A stretch of DNA of 64,000 bases from Lunularia cruciata (GCA_948567375.1 OX419756.1:27418333-27482332), one strand, 5' to 3'. Shown: positions 33,719 to 44,864, counted from the stretch's first letter. Numbers and translations are program-made. Notes: a model not told the origin generated them from the letters alone.

Positions 33719-33730
33719 ATCTAATACCAA
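33719..33730 (-). promoter_or_regulatory. E1 primer binding site, Met type
   Basis: Minus strand TTGGTATTAGATC follows the LTR end and matches the initiator-Met complement TTGGTATCAGAGC at most positions. Confidence 0.6.
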
Positions 33731-34145
33731 TACAAAATACCAAGAAGAGAAATAGTAGAATGTAAGATCACAATAACATATCACATTGGAACTCTCAAAT
33801 TAGGGATTCTTGACTTTGGTATATATATTATATATATCACTTAGATATAAGGTTCTCAAGAAGCTTCCAAGGAAAATTCCTTCCCAAAGCCTTCTTTCTT
33901 GGAGTGCAAGCTAAGCTAGTACTTTTCTTATTATGTAAGCTATGTTTGCCATCAACTTGGCATACAAGTTACTCAATCCTTGGAAGGTTCTTAGAGTATT
34001 CCACCAAGAAGCTTCTTAGATTCTTCTAGAACATCCTTAGCATTCTTAGGTTATGCTAGTTTTACCTCTTGTTTGGTATATGTAAATGACTCTACTATTT
34101 TTTTTTGGATTCTACTAACTCCTCTACTAACTCCATATTATTACA
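33731..34145 (-). repeat. E1 5' LTR
   Basis: About 415 bp, E family, clearly diverged from the 3' LTR at 24538-24958, so the element is old. On minus it starts TGTAATAATATGG. Confidence 0.82.
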
Positions 34146-36087
34146 CTATGCCTTGTGAATTCCTTTTGCAAAAACTTGGCCAACATTGTTTGGAGTTCTC
34201 CTAACTCCACTGGTGAGAACAATAGATTAGTCTACTCATTAGAGTACTACCTATCAATAGCTTGATCTTGAAAGGCATACCTTGATCAAAGGGTAACCCC
34301 TTTGGAAGATCATGCAAACATATATCCTCAAACTCTTGAACTATCTAATCAACCACTACTTCTTATCCTCATCAGATTCTCCTTGCACAATTGGATTGAT
34401 ACATATAGCAAAACAAGAGTGTGTTCTTCTAAAGCTTGTTTTATAGTTTCTATATTGACAAAATTCACATCTTGGGACAAACTACTCTCAAGCATCTTTC
34501 TCAAAGGTGACAATATAATCAATAAATCTTACCTTGGTGTTATACTTGCATTTCCCATGGGTCCCAATAATATTAAACCAGATGATGTTTAAGCCAAAGA
34601 AGACCTAGAATGATATTATAATGTATTTGGGTTATCATATATCTCATACACTTTGAGGACTCACTCTCAATCCTCAATGCAATTGGATGTGAGGAATAGA
34701 ATGTGGAACTCTTTTTACCATCCACCACCATCAATTTTCTATCCAATATTGGTTTGATAAGAATATATATTTCTTTTGTTAATTGCATGGACATGTGATT
34801 CTTAAAACCTTCATCTTACATCTATCATTAGATGTCATATCTTGCAAGTATATCAAACTTGCATAGGTCAAACCTTCAATCATATTAAAAAAATCAGGTT
34901 CTCAATAAATAGCTCAATATCTCCTATTGGGACCTGTTTTACTCTTATCCTCACGCTCCAAGAACTCCATTTAGGCAATGTGAAAAGCTTTTCCATTACT
35001 TATTTGACATTTGACAATGTGGTATCCAATTTGGCAAAAATAAAAGCAAGCACTATTTTTTCATAATCATTCCTTATTTACAATGTTAAGAGTTTTCCAT
35101 TTGATGCATCAGTCTCCATTGGTGATGGCTCCTCTACTTATATGTATTGTGTTTGCAAGTTTTGTGAAGGTCTAGTTCAAGAGCAAATTGTGACAACCAA
35201 GGAACCAAAGCACTTGAGCAATTGCATGGCTTTTTTCAAATGTTTGGGCTAGTGCATCATTACTTCTAATTTAGTACATGATTTCAATTCTCTCCCAAAT
35301 TGATCCAAAGCTTTGCCTTCCAATGTCTCTTGAATTTATATTATTTTGTTTTTGAATTAAGTGATATAACTCCTCACATAACCAATATGCTTCAATTTTA
35401 ACAATTTATCTTGTATAGCTCATGTAGCATCCACTCCTTGAAACCTCCCAATTATTGCACTCTTGAATTCTTTCCAAGCCAAGATTGGAGCAAAAAATTG
35501 CCATTGAGCTTGCTTAACCCAAAATTACCACAATATTTTTACCACTCTATCTAATTGGCTGAAAGCCAAAGAATTTACTCCCATTCATCTAGAACACTTG
35601 TAGATTCAAATAACATTCATCATTGAAAACAAAATTCTCTATTGCACTTAGTAGATTCTTGCTTTCAAGTAACTCTGGCTTTGGAAATCAAACTCAACCT
35701 TCTCCTTCTTAAAACACTACTCTCTACTTACTCTTGTCGTTTTCTATCAAGATCTTTCTCTTCCAACAATCAAGTAAAATGTTGAATCTATTATTGCATA
35801 GCAATGAAAATTTTGGGTATCTCTGCCATGCCTACTACTCTACCAGACTACATATTAGAAATTATCCAAGTTAGCAAATAGTTCCAACATGTCCAACACT
35901 CTTCATAAGTTACAATTGGAAGGATCAATGTTTCATTGGATAAGGTAATTCTATTCAAAAAATTCTACGCAAAGTATGAAATGATGCTTTGGTAGTACAT
36001 GGTCACAAAAATTTCAATGGTTTAGGAGAACTAGATTTGGTGATCCATAGATTCCATCAATCCATCTCATTCTTACTTTGATATCAA
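34146..36087 (-). pseudogene. E2 Gag and protease
   Basis: It is homologous to E1 31800-33730. The protease part at 34573-34794 keeps KPILDRKLMVVDGKK and NIILGLLWLKHH (flap and second-half motifs). Next to the LTR a degenerate Met-type primer site TTGATATCAAAG is visible on minus (36076-36087). Many stops. Confidence 0.7.
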
Positions 36088-36470
36088 AGGAAATAGGAGA
36101 ATGGAAGATCACATTGGAACTCTCAAGAGAGTGAAACCCCAAATGCTTGAGCTTGGGCTTTGGTGTTTATGAGCAACCTAGGTACAAGGTTTCCAAGAAG
36201 CTTCTAACTAAAATTCCTTCTAAAAGCTACCGTTCTTGAATTGAAAATTAACCTGGTCATTTACTTGGTGTGCAAGCTAAGCTAGCTATCAACTTGGCAT
36301 ATAAACTATTCAATCATTGGGAACTTTCTAGAAGCTTCTCAATAAGAAGCTTCTTGGATTCTTCTAGAACATTCTTGGAATTTCCTAAATATATGTTAGT
36401 TCTACCTTCTTTTAGCTATATTTAGCTCATACTAGCTCCATATTAGCTTCTACTAACTCCATATTATTAT
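36088..36470 (-). repeat. E2 5' LTR
   Basis: E family. The terminal TGTAACA is degraded on this copy (plus strand ATTATTATTC), so the exact right edge is uncertain by a few bases. Confidence 0.7.
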
Positions 36471-36479
36471 TCTTCAACT

Positions 36480-36722
36480 AAGGGAAGAGGTGAGTATGGG
36501 TTATGGCATCTTAAAAATGAACAAACTACAAAAATCCTCCTATCCTAAAGGAGAGCCCAAAACTTTCAAACCACCTATATGGAACTAGAAACTTGGTGTG
36601 CAATTAGAGGAAGTGAGAACTATGCATGGACTCTTTATATTTAAGATTATGGAAACATAAACCCAAGGCATCTAACTACGTGTGAAATCAAACACCATTG
36701 AACTACATCCTCCAAAGAGCCC
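36480..36722 (+). repeat. Dispersed repeat Q, uninterrupted copy
   Basis: It matches 14850-15005 plus 15696-15770. It lacks the solo LTR found at 15006-15695 and so shows the empty site. It abuts the LTR of DNMT element copy 2. Confidence 0.75.
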
Positions 36723-36723
36723 C

Positions 36724-37265
36724 TATCATGCATATATACATTGCTACACAAAAAAATTGCTATCAATATCATACACTATAGAAGCACAACTCATACAAAA
36801 GTCATACATAAACTCTAAAGTACCACAATCATATCATTTTGCACTTGATCAAATCACACTCAATTTGGATCAGAAATCAATCCTCAACTCAATGGTCTGC
36901 CAACAATGTGGCCGTTACTATAGTCAAGCCACACCCCTCTAGTTAAGAGACTCTAGATAACACTTCTTGACATCTGTCCACCATAGCTAGGAGCTCAAAT
37001 GCTCAACATCAAAGAATTTTAGATATGCCTCTTGCTTGACCTAGATCTCCAACTCTAACAATGGTGCTAATGACACATCTAATGGTGCAAATGCTGAAAG
37101 TGATGGTGGGTCCCATGGTGTAATCAATAACCATAACACAAAATTTGGCTACCACTAAGTAGTCTTTCAACAACTACTAATATAACTTTGACTGCCAAGA
37201 CGATCACTCCATCGTCCAAGTAAACTAGTTTTGGTGTTGTAAATGTTATGACAAGTATCATATTT

Positions 37266-37313
<48 letters not shown>

Positions 37314-37380
37314 TATCAACATCATATACTATAGAAGCACAACTCATATAAAAGTCATACATAGATCATAAAATATGACA
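36724..37380 (-). repeat. LTR of DNMT element copy 2
   Basis: 657 bp against 660 bp in copy 1, with the same internal direct repeat: TGT...ATCTATGTATGAC at the start (37380 downward) and a second module at 36828-36724. An (AT)n run at 37269-37311 lies inside the first part. Confidence 0.7.
37269..37311. repeat. (AT)n microsatellite
   Basis: Uninterrupted AT dinucleotides inside the copy 2 LTR. Confidence 0.95.
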
Positions 37381-37547
37381 AAATCACCCCCTAGTTAGGG
37401 GTTAGTCCCTCTAACTCTAGATAGTTATTTAGTCTAGTATGTGATATCTCCTATGGTGGGCAAAGATCAAGAGGCTGGGTGCTATCAGGCCCCATTGGTA
37501 GTTGCATATTTATAATCTATAACACTCATAGAGTGAGCTAGCTATAT

Positions 37548-38040
37548 GTCAAGTACATCAAGGACATAACCATTGTCCATGAGGAACCACCATGAGGGAG
37601 GAGTCATAAATGCCATATGCCATCCTCTCAAACAATTTTCACATACAACATAGTAGTAGCTCTACCAAATGAGCCACATAACATACACCACAAGCGTGCA
37701 CCTATAATTTTTAATCTTAGGTCCATGTTGCCATCAATGGTTGGGAAGTGACATGGTGTAAAATCACACATATGATCATTCCAAATAACATCATCATGTC
37801 CTACCAACATGATGATGTTGGAATGCAAAATCTTTTCCACTCTTAAGATAGTGCAACTTGTAGTCACATCAAGTGTCATCAATGCAATTTATTGTAGATA
37901 TACATAATCACCTAGATGAAATTAATGGGTCAAGGGTCTATAACCTCCTCATAGAATAGAAGCATAGCATAAGGCTTAGCAATGGCTAAATTCACAAAGT
38001 TATCAGCATCACTCTCCAAAAGGTCTTTACCCATTGAGAA
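37548..38040 (-). pseudogene. Integrase tail and PHD finger of DNMT element copy 2
   Basis: It aligns with 8618-9123. Minus reads ILRVEKILHSNIIMLVGHDD, then CDFTPCHFPTIDGNMD, then CMLCGSF at the first PHD pair. Later zinc ligands are blurred by frameshifts and substitutions, but GWHMA and a following TPP-like segment are recognisable in shifted frame. Confidence 0.8.
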
Positions 38041-38239
38041 CATGCACTAATCATACATCTAGATCATCCAAGTCCAAAAACTACAATAACATCACAATGA
38101 AATGGTTGCATGGAAATCTAGATCTTGTCTACAAAGTAGAAAGTAAGGATTTAAAGATGCTAAAGAGACTTGATAGCTAAACCAATAGCCCATGGCCAAC
38201 CAAAGTAATTGGAGATCCCAATCTCCCAAGTGGGCCCTC

Positions 38240-38640
38240 TACAAACCGTACTTATGTAATCTTTCCTTTTTATTGAACCATTCTCTTTCTTCTCTTGTTA
38301 TTGAACCATTCTCTTTGCTAAGCCAACTACCTTGGGGTGATCTTGGGATGTAGTATGGTGATCAAACAAGGTCTTGTCACACAAGACTTGAAACTCTTCC
38401 AAGAATTCTATATCCTAATTAGTCAAAACCTCAATTGGTGCACCAAAATGACTAAGAACTCAATCCAAGAACAAGTAAGTTGTCCCTTCACTAAACTTTT
38501 CAAGAAGTGCCACCAACTCAAACCACTTGGAGAAGTGCTTCATTAAGACCAAAATATATTGATGATGTCTAAGTCAATGGTAAGGGTCCAACAAAGCCCA
38601 AACTCCAGCAACTATTGGTTGTGTCCCAAGAATACCATGC
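38240..38640 (-). pseudogene. Integrase core of DNMT element copy 2
   Basis: Minus reads VLMKHFSKWFELVALLEK, then VLSHFGAPIEVLTN, then EEFQVLCDKTLFDHHTTSQD and HPKVVGLAKRMVQ. This is the Ty3 integrase core: LTN stands at the second Asp (D to N) and GLAKR at the Glu position (E to K), so the copy is dead. The zinc domain upstream is not recognisable. Confidence 0.75.
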
Positions 38641-38859
38641 TTACTTAGTCCATCACCCCCCAAAAAGTGCATGGATTGTCTCAATAGGCATAGAGCTCAT
38701 AAGTATCCAAGTGGTGATGCCTATCAAGCACATCCTATGTTGCTCCACCAAGCCAAGACTCACAATCCAAGTCAAACAATTTACGTCCATAGCCTAACCT
38801 AACAATTGATGCTTGGATGCCTCTAATATTGCTGAAATGGTGGTAATACAGATATGGAG

Positions 38860-39760
38860 TCCCATTGCAATCTCTCTCTCTCTCTCTCATCAATGTTAGG
38901 CTCCACTAATTGCTATAATTGTGAGTCTCAAACAAGTCCATGACCTCCCTCTCAAAAGAATATGAGATTAGGAAACTCATGAGTGTGGGTAAAGCGGCTG
39001 TAGGCTACCCAACAAGGTTCATTATTGCTATGGGTGACCTATCAACCACAAACACTATTTGAGATTGACATCCAACATCTAGAATATCAACAATAGTAAG
39101 GTGGGTTAGTTATTGATCCCATTATAGGCATGTTATAAAACCTCTCTAAGTATGAAGTTCATCCACCAAAGACAAAGATGATGGATTGTGATCCAACTTT
39201 GGTTGCATCCAACAACACAATAGGTACCATCCAAGAATGGACTTGATGTGGATTTATCACCACTTGTGTATGCAATCACCCGTCAAAAGGATGCTCTCTA
39301 ACATCTAGGTTAGAGAAATAGATTGATGAACTTGGAGATGTAAGAGATACTTAATATCTTCAAAAACACAAAAAGACTAGGATCTTGTAGACCTTCATCT
39401 TGGCCAAAATGAGTATGTCCTTGACATGGCCATCAAAAAATCACCAAATAAATAAGACCATGTCTCTTTAGATCTTGTGCTCCTAGCAAAGGAATGTTTA
39501 TAAGTGAGGTCTTTTGGTAGCCCTAACTATTGACATTGGTAAAACTTAGGATACCAATAGGCCAAGTTTGCCACATGATATAGAGAGACTTGCCTAGTAT
39601 TCTCATCTCTCTCTATATACAAGTACCTTTTAATTTGTATACCCTTATGTAGTACAATAGTTAGTCTTGTGCTAATCCCACCAAACATCTCCAATATATA
39701 TATAATCCCTCTATTGGATACTACCAAGCAATAAGTGTGGTATCCAAAGATGACAAGGTA
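38860..39760 (-). pseudogene. DNMT3-like methyltransferase of DNMT element copy 2
   Basis: It aligns with 182-790 and extends further. Minus reads LEMFGGISTRL (motif I), WPCQGHT (motif IV, Pro-Cys-Gln at 39421-39429, intact), LESILLTGD (motif VI, Asn lost), and LCLWWMNF (motif VIII). Beyond the copy 1 break there are ERERAMG- and LGxAMDVN-like segments near 38890-38810, resembling methyltransferase motifs IX-X. Stops and frameshifts throughout. Confidence 0.82.
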
Positions 39761-40119
39761 ATAGAGTCTAGAATCTTATCCTCACATTGGTCTCTTGGTG
39801 GTACAAAGGCTCTACTCCAAGCCTATTGCACCAACTTATCTGCATTTTGCTACAATACATCCTTAGAACTCAACAATGTTACATCCAAGGTAGATAGAAC
39901 AATCCCACTTGTCCTCTAAATCCAAATGATCTCCTTTGGTATTAAAAGGTATCTTCCACATGTATCTATCTTCCACATGGGCCTTCTGCTCCAATAAGTT
40001 ACCATGCCAAGTAATAGAACCATTGAAAGTTGAAAATGATATCATGAACCTTGATTATAGTGAGCTAAGGTTACCATTACTAAAATGCATTGGTAGATGA
40101 CATACTCATCCCTCACTTG

Positions 40120-40340
40120 ATTGCCAACTTGGCCCATAGGAAGTTGCCTTTGACCAATATTCAATATTGTAACCCATAGAGTATAACGGTGTTCTAGCAT
40201 TTAGCACATTATATGACTTTACTACTATTGTAATGGCTTGAGCTCTCACCATAGATTTATCAATTAGATGACCCAATTGAATCTAGATAATGAATTCCTC
40301 ACATGTAATTTGTTGTATAGAACCACCCATAGAGATGTTT
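40120..40340 (-). pseudogene. Protease-like segment of DNMT element copy 2
   Basis: Minus reads SMGGSIQQI near 40330, then KSYNVLNARTPLYSMGYNIE and ATSYGPSWQ. The YNVL...PLY order resembles the YDVLLG flap-proximal part of retropepsin-like domains in such polyproteins. The catalytic Asp is not clear, so the call is tentative. Confidence 0.45.
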
Positions 40341-40535
40341 GGATCTAAAATAAACACCTCTTTACATGGTCTTTCGTAGCCCAAGAGCAAGAATTGCAGC
40401 CTTCTCTAACATAAAGAGCTACGTACCAAAGTCTTATAAGACCCTTGATGGTGTATAGACCTTCCTTGAAAGTCCCACCAAATAGAAAATCCAACTTTGG
40501 TTGTTTAATAATAAAACTCTAGATGTGAACCAAGC

Positions 40536-40721
40536 TCACTCAAATGTAGGTCTAGCCGGTAATTCCTCCAACCTAGCTACTATTGCCTGCCATAAACCAT
40601 TGGTAACTAAACAAATATCATGCTCATCAACCAAGTCAGTTCTACCATCAACCACCTCTACTCTAGAAGTAGGAATCCCATCATCTCTACTCTCAAAAAA
40701 TGTGATAGCTAACCAGAACAT
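40536..40721 (-). pseudogene. Unknown upstream ORF fragment of DNMT element copy 2
   Basis: A 61-codon open frame (EVVDGRTDLVDEHDICLVTN, then WQAIVARLEELPARPTFE) stands out in a decayed element. Its position upstream of the protease suggests a Gag-like or linker region; not recognised. Confidence 0.4.
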
Positions 40722-40794
40722 TGGAGTTGGGTCAACATATCATTGGCTGAGAACAAAGGGAAGCATATAATCAATTGAGCCACCTCTAACATTG

Positions 40795-41135
40795 TAAGAT
40801 TTATTCTAAAAATCAAAACGTTTTCTAACAAAGATAATACTATATCAAGTGCTTCATCTGCACTTGACGCTTGGCCGTTCATGATGCTCTTTACAAATCT
40901 TCTCGTATCTTTGACTTTGTATTCAGGAAATGGGAGGCATTTGATTATTATATGTCATATGTATTGAAAGGACAAAGTTTTCAAATGGTTCACATTATAC
41001 ATTACCTTACTCATACCTCTATATGAGTATGGTAATTTGGGATAAATCACTCTGCCGAGCAGCAACATCCCTCAACTTGTCCCCAAATTTCCAAAAATCT
41101 TCCCATCGAATTCTCTAGCACTAGAAACACTCCAC
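40795..41135 (-). repeat. Dispersed repeat, inverted copy of 12755-13105
   Basis: See 12755-13105. This copy reads KCLPFPEYKVKDTRRF and SSADEALDIVLSLLENVL on minus, suggesting an ancestral protein-coding exon. Confidence 0.7.
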
Positions 41136-42260
41136 GAGAAGTGGACCTTGTGAAAATGACCAATCAATTCTGACAGGGCCACCTGCCCCTTTTGAGAGAG
41201 CTTGAACCGGCCTTGTGCACGTAGTGTTAGGTACACCAACCAATGTGTCGCGTCTCAAATAAGAGTTGTTTCTTGTTGTCTTGTTTTGTAGAAGCGACTG
41301 GAGGATGACTTTTGAGCACCGAGCGTAATCAGCGGTCAGGTCTTCGTGAAGCGGGAGTAAAACCTTGTGTAGACGCAAAGTGAAAGCTGTCGAGTTATCT
41401 AGGACTTTACTATAACCTCAAGCACTAGGAAGATGATAGTGATTAGTGCAGAGAAGTCTGGAACTCAGATTCCAAGAATTTGAGTGCACACAAGAGTTGA
41501 ATAGTAAATGTGCAGAAGAGTCAAGGTGAATCGGGCAGATCATAGATTGTTTGCTTGCTAACTTTGAATATCCAGATTTTGCACGAAAAGTACAACTAAG
41601 ATGTGGAACAACTGAACTCTCATCGTGAGTTTGTAGTTAGATCATTGCTGATACAAGATGATTAGGGGGTTCTAGAAATAGTTATACGAGGCTTCATAAC
41701 TTTTCATGACTTTTCATATAGATAATCACAAAGCGTTGACTAAATCGGTACGGGGTGTGAGCGGGAGGTAGAAAGGGTCTCGCTAAGGAGTTCGGGCCAA
41801 GTTCCTTATTATTAGCACACTCCATATGGATACGGAACTTTCCGTTATCACACTGTAGTGCATTGATTCCGTATTAGTTAATAAAGTATGTTGTTTAGGG
41901 TTAGAGAGAAAGTGGTGGCCACCAAAGGGAGCATCCATGATGTTCGAGAACACCCATGGTAATCAAAAGTTGACAGACAGATTTATGCACGAGACGACCT
42001 GAAATGTGATTTTTGTCCATGTAGGAAGATTGGAAGGACCATGAGTGGAAAGATTTGAGGGCATGCAAAAGTTGATAGTGGAAAGATTTGATGGCTTGCA
42101 AAAATTGACAGCGGAAGAAAATTTGAGAGACCCATAGCCAGAGTTGGAAAGGGGAGTGAATTTGTTTGGAGTGGGAAGATATGACTGCGTGTTGTGGGAA
42201 GGTTAGAAAGAGGAGTGATTTTTTTTGAAGGGTTACTCTCCAAAATACTCAATTTCATTA
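41136..42260. other. Unassigned, CpG-retaining then minisatellite-like
   Basis: 41136-41800 keeps CpGs and has short minus frames without domains (41121-41378). 41990-42200 is built of degenerate repeats of GGAAAGATTTGAxGGCxTGCAAAA type. No gene recognised. Confidence 0.45.
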
Positions 42261-42368
42261 TTTAAAAAAGTTTAATTTATCATCGTTGTCTCTTGGTATG
42301 ATAATGAAATGTATGCCCTTGTTCCCCCTTGAATGATGAACTTGTTAAAATTGTTACAAAATGAAATT

Positions 42369-42481
42369 CATGAGATTGATTTTTTGTTCTATGCACAAAG
42401 AATAGAGATGCCCCTTTGCCAAAATTTATGAGATTGTTTTTTTGTTTTGTGCACAAAGAATAGAGATGCCCCTTTGCCAAT
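42369..42481. repeat. Tandem duplication of about 57 bp
   Basis: Two copies of a unit from ATGAGATTG to GATGCCCCTTTGCCAA, with few differences. Confidence 0.9.
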
Positions 42482-42507
42482 AAGGAGTTTGTTGTGGTGA
42501 TTAAAAA

Positions 42508-43910
42508 TTGATTCAAGTCATGCTGAGAGGGAGCACTCATGTAGAACTAACTAGAAATATTAGAAAATGTATTAAATGGATGATTTGGTTAGATTTGGAG
42601 ATATTGCTACAAGGACTAGAAGATGAAGACAAAGAATTAGGAGGAGATTTAGATATGCTAGAATTTTTTATTAGTGGGTGGGAGTATGCACATACTCATC
42701 AATACTTGGAACCCCATGTTACTTACCCTAGTAGTAGAGAGTTTATGATGGAGTAATTTAGAAATCTCAATACTTAGGCCTTTTGCAAGCTTACTAGAAT
42801 GGATGTCAATTCTTTTTCAACATTAGTGGATTTGATTAAGACTCACATGATTTTTGAGAAAAGCTACCAAAGAGAGCAAACACCCATGTGGATCCAAGTT
42901 TCCCTAGCCTTGGATAGATTTGGGCATCACAGCAATGGAGCTTGTGTTGCACGAGGTTTAAATATTTGGGGCATTTGTGCTAGTTCAACAATTTGTTTTA
43001 CTAATAGAGTTATGACAGCCATATTAGATGTGATGAGGAGTCAAGTTGCTTGGCCTAAGCTTGAGGAGACGAGGAGGATACCCACTATTTTTGCACAAAA
43101 AGCTTTTATTGGTTGTGTTGGTTTGGTAGATGGAACATTTTTTCCTCTTGCAGCTCGACCAACACTGGACGGGGAAATATATTTCAATTCCAAGAGTTCA
43201 TATTCTATAAACAGCCAAGTGATTTGTGATGATAAAAGGAGAATTATACATTTTTCTGGAGTTACGTCTTATATTATGTGTTGTTTTGTTAGGTATTTTT
43301 CCAATGCATTGGTGATCCTCTTTGTATGGTTTACTAAAGGTATAATTTGATTTGTTTATTTGCAGGAATGCCATGGTCATGTCATGACATGACTTGTTTG
43401 AAAAAATCCTCACTATGGAATAATTTGAACCATAGAGGGAGTTGTTATACTTTTGAGGCAAAGAAGTACCTTTTAGGTGATTGGGGTTATGTACACGTGC
43501 ATCACCTAGTCCCTACTTTCAAGTAGGCCCAATCAGAGGACAAGTAGGAGTTAAATAAATATTTGGCAAAGGCAAGAGAAATAAATATTTGGCAAAGGCA
43601 AGAGTGATAAATGAGCATTGTATAGGAGTATTGAAAGCTAGATTGCATTCTCTTTGTGAGCTAAGAGTGCAACTCAAAGACAATAGTAGAAATGCTTATA
43701 TGCTAAAGTGGGTGTCAGTGTGTGTTATTTAACATAATTTTTTAATCAATAGGTCTGACATTTGGCCATATAACAATGGCGGATTTATAGAGGAAACTCA
43801 AATAGATTCAAAAATGTATTTTCATGGTATAGAACTTGGTAGAGAAGAAAGTAGATCAAGGGTGATGCAACACTACCTTGATTATCACGATGATGATATA
43901 CTTGTTTGAG
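42508..43910 (+). pseudogene. PIF/Harbinger transposase (DDE nuclease)
   Basis: The main open part (42799-43350, 183 codons) reads WIQVSLALDRFGHHSNGACV, then IGCVGLVDGTFFPLAARPTL with the first catalytic Asp, then DGEIYFNSKSSYSINSQVIC. After a break (possible intron 43271-43364, GT to TTTGCAG, or decay) come MPWSCHDMTC, LGDWGYVHVHHLVPTF, and RVINEHCIGVLKARLHSL with the catalytic Glu region. The N-terminal piece 42508-42756 is separated by a stop. A 27-bp tandem duplication at 43555-43608 disrupts the frame. Terminal inverted repeats were not found. Confidence 0.85.
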
Positions 43911-44525
43911 TGATTTTTCATAAAATAAAATGTATTTTTTTTAATTCTTCATCTCATATCTCATATTCGGGTAACTTAGACCACTAGTCTCTAACTTAGA
44001 CCATGAGTTTTTCTTTATTTAATATTGGAATAATAATTCTTGGGAGCTTAATCTGTACATTTGTAGGGCCCGAGCTTACACTTACATGGTGTGGTGTTGG
44101 GCAAGTTTACAGTTCAAAGTCGCTAGACGTATCTTGTTGGAAAAAAGTTTAAGTGGCCTGATGATGCTTGTAAATGTCATGCAATGGTGATTGTATGCAC
44201 TAGGGGCCGCCCTCCAACTTGCCAAAAAGTTGCTTGCACCCATCTGCGCAGCGTGGCACCCATAGGTGACACTCAATGGCACTCGTAGACATTGGAGGAT
44301 GTTGGGGGCTAAACCCCAACTTAAAAAAAGTTATTGCACCTATCGGTGCCGAGTGGCACTGATAAGTGCTGCACAATGGCACTGGTAGGCATTGGTAGGC
44401 ACTCTATGATTTATCTAACACTTGGGTGCGCCGGTTGCTGACTTGGAGTACCGCATTGCCACTCAAGATTTGAGTTCTTTCCTCTCAAATGTTGATTTTT
44501 AAATGAATGTGCACATTTTGGATGT
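43911..44525. repeat. GGCAC-type minisatellite region
   Basis: From about 44200 the motif GGCACxxxTAGGxxxxxxxTCAATGGCACT repeats with variation (44250, 44350, 44380). 43911-44190 holds nothing recognisable. Confidence 0.6.
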
Positions 44526-44864
44526 TTGGATATTCAAACTTTCTTTCTAGCGTGGGGCTATATAAACCTTCCTCTTCTAGATTTGAACAGAAGTCATTTC
44601 AAGTCATTTCACTCCAGTGGGTGTGGGATGTTCAAAGGAGTCATTTTGCTACGTGGGGTGTTCAAAGGAGGCAAACTTGAAGGAGGTAAACTCGCTGAAG
44701 GAGGCAAACTTGCATTCTTAGGAGGCCAACTTGCTGTGGGATCTGAGAGAGTTGGAACTTTGAGAGGTAAAGAAAAATTCAGAATTCAAATCAAAGGAGA
44801 GCATTTTAGAGGAAGAGAGCACTTGAGAAAGAGAGAGCATTCAAGAGATAGAGAGGAGAGATAG
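44526..44864 (+). CDS. Unrecognised low-complexity ORF with Gly-Gly-Lys repeats
   Basis: 112 codons. GGKLEGGKLAEGGKLAFLGG is an obvious short internal repeat, followed by an Arg/Glu/His-rich tail. A TATA-like CTATATAAACC lies inside the ORF near 44559, so this may be promoter-bearing LTR or transposon-end sequence rather than a gene. Confidence 0.25.
   Translation: MDIQTFFLAWGYINLPLLDLNRSHFKSFHSSGCGMFKGVILLRGVFKGGKLEGGKLAEGGKLAFLGGQLAVGSERVGTLRGKEKFRIQIKGEHFRGREHLRKREHSRDREER

Larger units (their letters stand above)
24538..34145 (-). mobile_element. Ty3/gypsy element E1, inserted in E2
   Basis: It has LTRs at 33731-34145 (5') and 24538-24958 (3'), a Met-type primer site, Gag, protease, RT, RNase H, integrase and a polypurine tract. 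It is flanked by CTATA (24533-24537) and CTATG (34146-34150), a 5-bp target duplication with one transition. It is itself interrupted at 27246-31272. All coding regions are heavily decayed. Confidence 0.8.
15776..36470 (-). mobile_element. Ty3/gypsy element E2 (old, multiply interrupted)
   Basis: This is a minus-strand element reconstructed from pieces: 5' LTR 36088-36470, Gag and protease 34146-36087, RT 24160-24537, and an integrase tail, polypurine tract and 3' LTR at 15776-16716. E1 splits its RT region and a copia element abuts its integrase tail. Linking the 34-36 kb part to the 24 kb RT is well supported by the E1 target duplication. Linking these to the 15.8-16.7 kb end is inference, because 21229-24160 is not recognisably E2. 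Confidence 0.55.
36724..40770 (-). mobile_element. DNMT-PHD retroelement, copy 2 (decayed, longer)
   Basis: Reading on minus from 40770 down: unknown ORF fragment, protease-like segment, linker homologous to window positions 1-181, DNMT3-like methyltransferase, integrase, integrase tail, PHD, polypurine tract GGGGGTGATTT, LTR. Only about 0.6 kb separates methyltransferase motif VIII from the integrase core, which leaves no space for RT/RNase H. It has lost many CpG sites relative to copy 1 and carries dozens of stops. No 5' LTR is found on the right. Confidence 0.8.

Noticed and set aside
38337-38797. Plus-strand ORFs at 38337-38546 and 38615-38797
   Set aside because: Antisense of the copy 2 integrase region, which is the recognisable strand.
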